Positions 55,101-64,000 of a stretch of DNA of 64,000 nt are shown piece by piece. The stretch is from Coccinella septempunctata. Lineage: Eukaryota > Arthropoda > Insecta > Coleoptera > Coccinellidae. The DNA lies in the NCBI RefSeq assembly GCF_907165205.1, contig NC_058196.1, positions 14,302,501-14,366,500 of the forward strand. Reading direction: 5' to 3'. The stretch's first letter is position 1. Each line of letters begins with the position of its first letter. A model generated the notes under the pieces. That model did not search any database and was not told where the DNA came from. It was given only the letters and a program-made list of their open reading frames with translations. The translations under genes and the position numbers were made by a program.

Positions 55101-57235
55101 TATCTCCAATATATTATTCCTAAATTTCGATATTTTGTCGATTTCGAAAATGTCCCATAATTTCTTTATTTTCTAAAATATCTGAAAACGATAAGAACTT
55201 TCTACAGGCACTTTTTTCACTGGAAAAACGGCACTATATTCAACTTCATATTAGGTATCTCCTGCACTAAGGGTGGCATAAAAATTTGTTTATTTCAAAT
55301 GCGGATGGTATCTTCCTTTGATTTCATGTTACGCAACAAAAAATTGCTTTTCAATAATATATATGTAACAAATTAAAACGCAGGTTTGTTCGTAGGCGAA
55401 ACTTTTCATCGACGAAAGCAAGATGGCGTACGGTTATCTAGCACGTGGCGGTGCTCTAACAAAGGATCAGGTGAAATATGTATCACGCTGGTTGATCAGG
55501 CAAGAAAATTACAAGGAATAGGGCCCTCAGAGCTATGCGGCGGCAAAGTACGTTACATTTATTGGAATTGGAGCATATAATGCATTGAGCATAGGTTCTA
55601 TACTCTTCTTTCCTCGACATTCAGTTTTCAGACATTACCATTGTGTTATAAATGGGGCAAAATTAACAATTGCTTGCATATATACTAACTCACAAAGAAA
55701 CTGCAACACCCAGAAGGAGCTGTTTAAATTTAAAATTTTTTTGATGAAACATAAATAGTATAGCAAGGAGTAGGTAAATAATTAAAATTTGGAAGGTTTT
55801 TCCATAAAAACATTTTTTGTTACTTAAATATTATTGTCGTTTTTTGCAAATATTTTAGATTTTCCAAAAAACCAGCTGTTTGAGGAGATCCAAAGTCGAA
55901 GTTTAGTTGTTTCTAAAATACCTAGAGTACGTGTACGCAGAATTTATCGCCATTGACATTGCACGTGAAGTGAAGAGTTTTGATGAGGTAATTTTTGTGA
56001 TATGAGTATACTATATTTTTATCACATTTCATGGCAGTATCGGATTCGGAAATAAAGTCTTCATGTTGTTAAAAATAAAATAACATTGTGTTCGTTTTGT
56101 TCCATTTCATTCAGGCTTGATAAAATATAAAAGATAGTAAAAAGTACTTTCGCTGTCAGCTAAGAGCGTCTCGTTTGCTTGTCAAGGTTAATATTATCTG
56201 GCGGTTCTCCTCTGAAAAAAACGATTCCGTGCTGAAAAGAGTAACTATATCTACTGATCGAAGAATCTACAAACTTCTACTGTCTTTATATACCAAAGCT
56301 TAAGAAAGTGTACGTACGTAGTCAAGGGCTTTCACGGGCTTGTTCAAATTCATAATCAGGGCGGTTACTCATCCAAATGCTGAAATCACTCGAAGTAGCT
56401 TCTTTTCATGGGAGTGTTAGGGTGTTCCTAATTAAAGGGAAAATATTCCTTTAGCCGGCATTACGCATGTTCATTATTAACCGTTTACGCAATCTATCGT
56501 TTCAGTTACTGAATATGAAAAAACCTTCTCATGTCGTCTGTATGATCTATCTGTAGATAGGTTTTAGAATTGTTTTCTCTATCGTCTGTAACTGTAACGA
56601 TGGGAAAATAGTTTGTTGAAAACGACGTATATGATATTTTGAGCATGCTGGTTGACAATATATTCGATAATAATCAATAACTGTTTCACATTAATATTTC
56701 ATTTTGATCTTTTAGCTCATGAGTGAATGGAGCAATTGGTATATTAATTGAGTATATCTGGATTCTCCTAGAAAGCATCATCCATATTCACCTTTATCCG
56801 GATGAAGAATTTCCACATTTTCTATTTTCTCAATGAGATTTTTTTTTATTCCATGTTTTTGATAAAAGGCCATGTATACCTTGAATGAAGAATTATCATT
56901 TATGTTTTGATTTGATTCTTACCACTTATATCTGGAGTTCTTTGTCTGACTATTCCATTTTTATTTTCTTCTTCATATCTAATGCTAGCCTTCACTCTAT
57001 AGACGAGCAGTTGACTTGTTATTGAAACCTTGTTGTTCCAAATCTAAAGGCATCCATGCTTGAAGTAGTGAACTTTAGTTGGGGGCAATGTTCCAAACGT
57101 TCTATAATAGCAATCTTGCTAATGCTTAGCTCTATCTGCCTCCTATAAAATTTTTTGTGACTGCTGAAGTTGTGTAATGAGTATTTCATCTGATTAGCTT
57201 TACTTAACTCTACCTAATATATTCACTCTAAATCT
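55101..57235. other. No gene recognised; one transposon-like end
   Basis: CACAAAGAAACTGCAACACC at about 55692 looks like the terminal repeat of a Tc1/mariner-type element with no partner found. From 55423 the sequence ATGGCGTACGGTTATCTAGC begins a 67-codon frame with one TAG, of unknown identity. Confidence 0.35.
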
Positions 57236-58336
57236 TTACTATTATTATAAATGTGAAAGTCAACGTGTTTGTCAGTTTATTTGTATGTTTGTCTCCACCT
57301 AACTCCGGAACCATATGTCCCATTTTTATGGAATTATCACTTCAGTGAATTTATACAGAATTTATTCGAGTAGGTTTCCATGTGGGAACCTCCAAGAGAT
57401 TTACATCCATTCTCCCAGTGCTGAGGGATGAGATTCCCAGCGAAAGAGTTGAAAAGAATATTTTTCTCTCGTTGATACCTACTTGTGTACTGCACGAAGC
57501 ATTTCCATGATTCTTTTGGCATCGTCATCGGATGAAACCTGTCTTGTAATATTGAAAATTGGATTGTTAATTGCGTTCAATCGCTGGATATTATCGAGAA
57601 CGAAAGAAAAAACGAAGAGAAAATTATTTACATATTCATTTCTGAGACCAGGTTATCAAACTTAAATGTAAAAAATTAAATTTTTTAACGATGAATCATG
57701 AGATGTTTCAATGATTATTATAAGTTTATGTAATTAGAAAAATATGAAGGTGATATAAAAGATATGCATCCTTAACTCTTGAGAAGCAGTTTATCGTCGA
57801 GATTCGCCTTACTGCAAATTGATCTATTGATCGAAATGTTGTTTTTTCAATCTTCGTTTTCTAGCACGCAGCAGGAATAATCAATATCCACCTCGAATTT
57901 GTTCCTTTCTCCTCTGAGAAAGAAAATAACACTCATGCAACAGAGAGCATTTCTGGATTGAGACGGAAACTTCAATTCTTATATTTCCAATTGAATTGTC
58001 TCTCTGAAGGATGGGTTGTTTTCTGTGCCAAGAGAAAATGTTTCAATTTGTCCAATTTTCCGAATTATAGGGAAACGAGCTGCCAAATGGTTTGATCGTC
58101 TATGCGGTGGTGCCTAGCTATTCGCAACGGAAACAGAACAATCGGACTTTTCTGGTCGCAGAAACGGGTCTTCATTTATCTAAGGTAGAACTCCAGATGC
58201 CCCACGTTTGGCGAGAATCCAAATGAGAAATCGTTTGTGGCGTTGGTTTTAATGTTGAGATATGTTTTACATTAAAAAGTGATATGGCTTGATTCGAAAC
58301 TAAATCCTCAGGATGGATATGTTGATCGTTTACTAA
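57236..58336. other. No gene; possible Helitron-like segment
   Basis: TTACTATTATTATAAATGTG at about 57236 followed by GTTTGT-type repeats resembles a phrase common in insect Helitron-derived repeats. No helicase or hairpin end was seen. Confidence 0.3.
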
Positions 58337-58602
58337 CCCCCGGTTTCATAAAGCTTGATCGGGGAATCAACGCTTGATTGGCGAATAAACGTCAATTTGT
58401 TTTCAATCTATAATTCAGTCAGGAGAATTTGGAATACCATTCTCCCACCGAATTATGATCTATATACGTCCATTCAATGATTCCCAGTTGCTACTTATTC
58501 AATATATGTAGGAATGAAAAAGTTTTAGTGACTTCGTTTTTGAAATCGAGTAACTGTCAAATCGTTGATCGGGCAATAAAAGTTTTATGAAACCCGCTGT
58601 CA
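58337..58602. mobile_element. Short TIR element (GGTTTCATAAA ends)
   Basis: The left end CCGGTTTCATAAAGCTTGAT is mirrored by a right end reading TTTTATGAAACCCG; GAATCAACG pairs with CGTTGATCGG-like sequence. About 266 bp; no clear duplication. A related phrase, CAGGTTTCATAAAACTTTGA, occurs at about 21084. Confidence 0.6.
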
Positions 58603-59032
58603 GTGACATAGAAAACAGAACAGCCAGTATTGATGAATTTATAAGAAGTAAATTCTAATAATTTATTTGATGAAGTCAAGGGATGTAATGATCTGTTTTT
58701 CCACCATTAGAGTGGTTTTTTTATCGTATATTCCCCCAAAAAAAACGTATGCAATAATTCGGTTTTCTAGTCTTCAACACATCAGATACGTACCCCTGTT
58801 TTTTTCAATTTGTTTCAACAACGTCGATTCTTTGATTTCACCTCCGTCTGTCGACGCGTTGCCTTCAAATTATTGAAGAGTTGATTTGAGTTTTCATAGA
58901 ATAATTTTAGGAAAATAGATTCGTTTAGTCAGTAAATACTTTGATTACCTATATAGTGCATTCAAGAATGACTGACAGTTGAGATTTTGTGTTGCGGAAT
59001 TCAGGTCGGTATTAAGAATAAACAGTGATGTA

Positions 59033-59226
59033 CAAGGCCAGTCTTTGACTCGTACAAATATTTTAACAGTAGATTCTTGAAGTCAAAAGAAACACTTTTT
59101 TTCTATACCATTTTTTCCAATTCGGTACCGATGAAAAGATATAGCCATTTTAAGCTTTCATAATGATAATTTGACCTCTAAAGAATCTACTGTTGAAATA
59201 TTTGTAAGAGTCAAAGACTCGTCCTG
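59033..59226. mobile_element. Palindromic MITE (194 bp, TA duplication)
   Basis: Ends CAAGGCCAGTCTTTGACTC and GAGTCAAAGACTCGTCCTG with TA at 59031-59032 and 59227-59228. Arms pair through AACAGTAGATTCTT and its complement. Non-coding. Confidence 0.8.
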
Positions 59227-59228
59227 TA

Positions 59229-59957
59229 TAGACCTATTATATGTGAATCTATGCACTGACCGAAGATAATTTGAATTGGGTTTTGTTTATGTTTTTAATT
59301 TAATCGTACAAATTTTAAACATAATTGTGTCTGTCAATTTTGAATCCTGATTAATATGCTCTTAGTTTGAATATTTCTTCTTTTCAAAATACTCTTGTAG
59401 GTTATATTTATATATTTTTATTGAGTGATTGAAATTTTTGTGACCAGATATTAAACAGCGTCTGGACTTTGAAGGCCTATTGGAATATCAATGTTTTGAA
59501 ATGGAGTATACCTATGTGTAAACGCAGTTAATTTGTTCCCTTTGTTACTCGAGCAAAGTCATTTCATTTGTGGATGATTGTGTATGTGTTTGTTATTAAC
59601 ACTTCGTTCTGTACTATGCATGTTTTCATAGATTATAGAGAGTAAGAGATTGATAGATAATATAAGTTCTATTTTGTCGTAAACATTTTTCAAAAATGTT
59701 TCGTAGGTTTTGAAAGAAACGAATCCTGGCGTTGCAACGGTGACGTTACACACAAAAATGTGTGAAAATATTGAAATATTGAAAGCGGATTCTGGCATAG
59801 TTTGAACTGCAAATCGCTGTCAATCTCTTGTTATCATATAGTGATGTGAAGCTTTCAAAATCATTCATTTTGGCGAAAAGTGATCTACTGACGTCCAATT
59901 TATATATTTTGAGAATATTTTTGAAGAACGCCAAAATACAGCTGTAGTATTTATTGT
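59229..59957. other. No gene recognised
   Basis: AT-rich. Minus-strand frames at 59559-59798 and 59746-59934 overlap and have no known domain. Confidence 0.4.
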
Positions 59958-59958
59958 C

Positions 59959-59983
59959 ATTAGATTAGATTAGATTAGATTAG
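59959..59983. repeat. (ATTAG)5 microsatellite
   Basis: Five perfect ATTAG units. It lies at the 3' edge of the minus-strand non-LTR fragment that follows and is probably its terminal simple repeat. Confidence 0.75.
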
Positions 59984-59984
59984 A

Positions 59985-60560
59985 GAAGGGGCGAAAGGTC
60001 ATCCCACCTCGCATACACCTTTACCAAAAGATCCATTGTGCATCCCCGCGCTGTTTACGAGTCAGGCAGTAAAAACTCAATGAACTTCAGCACCTTTCTG
60101 GGGGCCACATTTGTTCCGGCTTCAGGAACAACGAACCAAACCAAGGTGCTGTAGCCTTTTCCGATGAACAGCTTCGCACTCGCATAACAAGTGTTTGGCT
60201 TTCTGAATGAAGCGACATGTGTCATCGGGCGTTTTTCCCATATTTTTGAGATGATATCTCACGGGACAGTGCCCTGTTAGTGCGCCCGTCAATTTCCTCA
60301 GTTCTGGCCTACTGAGTGAGATAATTTTTTGGTCCAGCTCGTTCAATAAGAGAGAAATGACTTGGCCTGTCATTGACCATTAATCGTGCGCCAGTACGCA
60401 AGTTTTCCTCTTTTGTTCCCAGTTCTTAACTACCGCAGCTTGATGGCTAGCTGGGAAGCCGCCAAAACGGCTCTTGCCCGGTGAAGGGGACCACCACTCC
60501 TTCCCTGGCCGGTTGGTCTGCTGCTGACAAGGCACCCAAATAAGATTGACCTAGTTCTTT
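59985..60560 (-). pseudogene. Non-LTR ORF2 3' part: RNase H tail and C-terminal domain
   Basis: On the minus strand, GQEPFWRLP is followed by a frame starting at 60373 with LSRPELRKLTGALTGHCPVR, YHLKNMGK, DDTCRF and LLCECEAVHRKRLQHLG. This is the segment after RNase H in R1/I/jockey-like elements (LTGHCPLRYHL, C..C....H.LC.C...). It is more GC-rich than the flanks. The first Cys pair is partly lost. The (ATTAG)5 run follows its 3' end. Confidence 0.72.
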
Positions 60561-60884
60561 TCACCGAGTAGGTTAATTGAGTGACATTTTGCATTCCCAG
60601 ACAAACTTTGACTTGACAGTGTCTCTTCTTTTTTACATTTTCATATTAATAATATAATGTGAATAATAAAAACAAAAATCTTTTCTACATGGAAACTCAG
60701 TTATGGCTGCAGAGTGTCAACTTATCATGAAATGATCTTATAAAACGACATTTCTTGGCAAAGAAATGTCTAAATTAAGGTTCACCTTTGAATTGGCTGT
60801 GAATTTTCGTCTCAAGATCGAAAATCAAATCACATTGCCATAACTTTGATCAACACTGAAGACAGAACATTTTTGATAAGAATA
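60561..60884. other. No gene recognised
   Basis: AT-rich spacer between two minus-strand non-LTR fragments. Confidence 0.4.
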
Positions 60885-61290
60885 AGAATAAGAATAAATT
60901 TATTACATCCCCTCAGACAAACAACCTTTGTATGGGACAGGTCATACAGTTTTACAATAACAATATAGACTTATATAAAATTAGAACAGCTATTGAACTT
61001 ATGTGAAATTAGAAAATTGATTATGTTTACAATCCAAAATTTCCCTAAGACTATAAAAGCAGTTGATCAACAGAAACTTCTTAACTTCCTTTTTGAAAAC
61101 ATTATTAGGTAAGGTCTTGAATCTGTCAGGCAAGTGATTAAAAAGTTTAATGCCGTTATACAGTGGTGATTTTTGGAATTTTGAAGTCCTGTGAATCTAC
61201 TAGGAGATTTCAAAGTGGCATCTTTCCATGAAGAATTTGCTACACAAAATTTTGCAATAATCAAGAATACCTTTTGAAACGAAGAAATCA
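60885..61290 (-). pseudogene. 3' end of a CR1/Rex-like non-LTR retrotransposon
   Basis: Read on the minus strand: GIKLFNHLPDRFKTLPNN, VFKKEVKKFLLINCFYSL and REIL, the usual last segment of ORF2, then an A/T-rich untranslated part ending in AATAAATTTATT and three (TTCTTA) units at about 60885-60905. The tail is the terminal microsatellite. It is the same kind of tail as at 7842-8345 but a different family. Confidence 0.68.
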
Positions 61291-61379
61291 GTACAGATGT
61301 GTTTAGAGAGCTTCAACAGAAGATATTGAAAAATTATACTTTGATGAAGACCGCAGAATAGTTTTTTTGGATATGTACG

Positions 61380-61680
61380 GATATGTACTCAGATGAAGCA
61401 AATCAAGACATGTTCATATCTAACGCCTTCCAAATACTGGATGAGAACAATCCTAGGCTAAACATTTTGAAAAGATTGGTGAAAAATCAAGAGAAACAGA
61501 AGAAACCGAATGTTGGACAAGCAGTTGAGAGATTTGTTCTTGAAAAATATGGTGGTTGAAGACTTGAAGGTACTACAGATTTACATCAATGGCTTGAAGT
61601 TTTCGACTTAGAATGCGATATATTTGAAATTACCGATGATATAGAAAAAAATGAGATATTCAGGTCGACAATTTGAAAGT
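61380..61680 (+). pseudogene. gag-like relic of an LTR element
   Basis: Around 61550-61670 the sequence reads RLEGTTDLHQWLEVFDLECD, IFEITDDIEKNEIFR, matching the capsid start of some insect LTR elements (QW...FE.EC..F.I..D..KIE.LR). It breaks off at a stop. The protease relic at 62.6 kb probably belongs to the same element. Confidence 0.5.
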
Positions 61681-62594
61681 GTCTAATTCACCCAAGAAGT
61701 CTCGAAGCCAATATTTCTTTCCATTTTCATGTTGTTTCTGGAGAAATAATGTGTAGACTCGTATAATGGGGTATTTTCCTAAATTTCAAAATATATGTCA
61801 TTAAATTCCCTATAACTCAAATATATCGAAATATATTTTTTTCCAATTTTTACATATTGCATTTTGTCTGTATTCACTTACAAAAATTCTGATTTCAGAA
61901 GTGCTCTCTTATGAACATTCTACGTCATTTTCACAATCCGGCAACGCCCATCTAGTCAATAATGGTCATGAAAGTTTTCTGATCAACATAAACGTAATAA
62001 ATATCAAGTTTTGTGATCACATTTGACAAGAAAAACAAACAATGACACAAAATGTCATCGGATCTAAGAAGGTATCATAGACATATGTCTATGGAAGGTA
62101 TAGACACAGATTACAGAAACAATTTTATGCAATCTGTGGATATCTTCTTGATAGGTTCCACTGTTGTCGAATTAACAAAAATTACTAGACTTCAGTAAAG
62201 GCATTCTACGTCACAAGCTTTCTCATATTCGAATGTTTACTAAGTTTCGAAGGGTGTATTTCTGAAATTTCTGAATTTTCAAGCGAATCTTTCAGGTGTG
62301 GGATAACTAATAGAAAAGAGTTTCCATAAATAATCTTAAATTCGATTTTGGAGTTTTAGGAAACTTGCCCATTCCATGACGATAAAACTTTTTTGCCAAA
62401 CCTAGAAAAGAAATATTGATGTAGCATTTGTGGAAAACTGAAAAAGAGTGTGCGTTATCATTCATAATCTTCTTGTCGGTTCAATGAAAATAACAAAAGA
62501 TTAAATGAAAGAAGTCAAATAAAAATGATCAATAACTCCGAATTAGAATGCGAACCTCAAGATGAGAATCCATAAAAACTAGTAGTGCTGGCCA
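61681..62594. other. No gene recognised
   Basis: AT-rich, between the gag and protease relics; may include an unrelated insertion. Confidence 0.35.
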
Positions 62595-62979
62595 TTGATG
62601 GAATTGAAATTAGTATTGCATAAAAACGTTACCATATTTGGTGTCTACGATTCAGAGTCGAATGTTACTCTAATCAAATCTATATTGTTGAAAACGGTTG
62701 ATAAAAATAAACGTGATTTCAATAAAAATAATTTAAAAACGAATAATGGCGTTAAGCAATTAAATGGTATGGTTTCACTTAATGTTAAAATCTTTGATAC
62801 AGGTATGGATGTATGGAATAAAAAGGAATATTTTCGTTATAAATAAAACCAACTTTGAGTATGATTTTCTGATTGGTTTAGATTTTATTAAGAGTTTCTA
62901 TTTGAAACAAAATGAAAATTCAGAGATTAATCCAAGAACCCCAATACAAAATGCTACTTTTTCTGAAGAAATAGTATGA
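62595..62979 (+). pseudogene. Retropepsin-like protease relic of an LTR element
   Basis: Two overlapping frames give VTIFGVYDSESNVTLIKSIL, then LNGMVSLNVKIFDTGMDVW and, after a frame change near 62820, IFVINKTNFEYDFLIGLDFI. The order (D-S-x-S-N...I, then F-x-Y-D-x-L-I-G-L-D) is that of retroviral-type aspartic proteases. The active-site DSG reads DSE, so it is inactive. Confidence 0.55.
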
Positions 62980-63070
62980 AAAAGATGAAGAATACCGTTC
63001 TTCAAAAGATGTTGAAAGTGAGGATCTTTCTTGGAAATAAGAATAGAAAGAGAGAAATGTACATGTATCA

Positions 63071-63229
63071 TTTGTGTTCACATAGAGGTGAGTGCGGACC
63101 GATCAAAATTCTAGAAAAAGACTGTAAAAACTGTATGCTCGATGTTCAGTTTCTCTCTGTCACTTTTTGTGACCGTATTTCATGCATAGATAGAAAGCGA
63201 AGGCACAGTCCATATCTCTACGTCTATGG
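63071..63229. mobile_element. MITE family E, right-hand fragment
   Basis: Matches the right two thirds of copies at 8.6 and 49.0 kb, ending TCTCTACGTCTATG. The left part is missing. Confidence 0.75.
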
Positions 63230-63301
63230 TCAAAACTGACGTCAAATCTACAAACCTCAATCTTACATCTTTGATCATCAATGTTTGTCAGGAAATAATA
63301 G

Positions 63302-63385
63302 GCATAGACATAGAGAGATGGACTGAGCAATGCCAGCATGAAATTGGCTATTTTATAAAAAGAGGGAAATGATCGTCGGGCATTA
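63302..63385. mobile_element. MITE family E, left-hand fragment cut by a pogo-like element
   Basis: CATAGACATAGAGAGATGGA onward matches the left part of family E up to the TA of its GGCCATTACC phrase, where the next element begins. The rest probably lies beyond the window. Confidence 0.7.
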
Positions 63386-64000
63386 GAGTGATTCGGGGTA
63401 ACTGAGCGCAGTGGGTGAGTGTGCGCAGTGCGTATATCTCGACTGCAATGTATGAAAAAGGGGTTCATTTGGGTGAAGCAAGGGCGCAGAATCCCCAAAT
63501 TAGTTTTTCATAGGAGTGCACCGTGCGACGTTTCGTTAACTTTTTATTTGCAATCAATCAAATTCACTAGTTTTCTTGTTAATTTTTAGCATCTCTGCAA
63601 ATTCTGCCAGGTCCATGTTCCGAGTCCGACAGTGTTAAACAATATTTTATTCGATCTTGGGCATATTATTCTAAATATATAATAAAAAATTTTAGGTTCT
63701 CTTAGCTGCTCAACTCTATAAGAACATCAATTCAAATTTTGGCTTACTGGGGAAAGTGTGCGCATAGATTCATTATATCGGCATTAGTTCAGTGAGGAAT
63801 AAATTATGACATTGTTGATTTTCTTGGTTAAGACTCGATCAATTTTGTCCTATCTGTTCGGAAAAATATGAAGAGCCACCAACAGGGGAATGTATCAAGT
63901 GTTGTGTTCACCAGGAATTGTGGCATGAACAAGAATGCAGTGCTTATAAAAAGGCGCTTCTATATTGAAAATAAACAGCATTTCTCTAATATTGTAACAT
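63386..64000 (+). mobile_element. pogo-like element, incomplete at window end
   Basis: The left end GAGTGATTCGGGGTAACTGA follows TA and matches, inverted, the right end at 44919. Near 63846 a frame reads CPICSEKYEEPPTGECIKCC and then HQELWHEQECSAYK: a C-x2-C ... C-x2-C ... H-x3-C arrangement like the zinc-binding tail of pogo/Tigger-type DDE transposases. The core of the transposase is not between the end and this tail, so the copy is internally deleted or rearranged. It continues past 64000. Confidence 0.5.

Noticed and set aside
55423..55623. Possible small protein starting MAYGYLARGG
   Set aside because: One in-frame stop, no recognised family, and a competing frame; not enough to call a gene.
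59959..59983. Telomere-like repeat
   Set aside because: The unit is ATTAG, not the insect TTAGG, is only five units long, and sits at a retrotransposon end.

Overview
This window looks like nuclear DNA from an insect, probably a beetle. The base composition is AT-rich, coding exons are few, short introns are suggested, and much of the sequence is transposable-element DNA of animal type: Ty3/gypsy-like LTR elements, jockey/CR1-like non-LTR elements, mariner, Penelope-like and pogo-like elements, and many short TIR elements. The insect call rests on a divergent ionotropic receptor gene and the mariner/MITE content; the order is an inference. I saw no rRNA, tRNA, CRISPR or operon structure.

Layout. 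0.2-2.7 kb: a young, internally deleted LTR retrotransposon (element 1). 2.9-5.1 kb: TIR elements nested in one another and a 24-bp perfect inverted repeat. 7.3-8.8 kb: dispersed repeat, non-LTR 3' end and MITE. 9.9-14.2 kb: a 1.37-kb solo LTR split by a second LTR retrotransposon (element 2). 15.4 kb: non-LTR fragment. 18.1-22.6 kb: non-LTR element split by a TIR element, itself split by another. 23-29.6 kb: inverted repeat, Penelope-like GIY-YIG remnant, possible chemoreceptor exon, mariner 1. 30.5-31.3 kb: candidate multi-exon host gene for a small membrane protein. 32.1-34.4 kb: MITEs. 35-37.7 kb: non-LTR remnants on both strands. 37.9-39.9 kb: TIR element, dispersed repeat and tandem repeats. 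40.15-41.78 kb: the best host gene, a divergent ionotropic receptor. 42.2-44.9 kb: mariner 2, a tyrosine-recombinase-like remnant and a pogo-like end. 47.2-48.3 kb: non-LTR fragment split by a palindromic MITE. 49-59 kb: mostly unassigned DNA with MITEs. 60-64 kb: decayed non-LTR and LTR remnants, and a pogo-like element that leaves the window.

The most interesting feature is at 12.5-13.4 kb. The pol 3' end of element 2, directly after the integrase C-terminal GPY/F module, encodes a macro domain very like the ADP-ribosylhydrolase TARG1/OARD1, followed by a CCCH zinc finger. The Lys and Asp that are catalytic in TARG1 are both kept. The related element 1 at 0.2-2.7 kb has neither domain, so the module looks acquired by one retrotransposon lineage. 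Its position is where chromoviruses carry a chromodomain; possible roles are removal of host ADP-ribosylation or tethering to ADP-ribosylated chromatin.

Two host genes are supported: the ionotropic receptor at 40 kb (good) and the membrane protein at 30.5-31.3 kb (moderate). Nearly all other coding signal is transposon-derived and broken.
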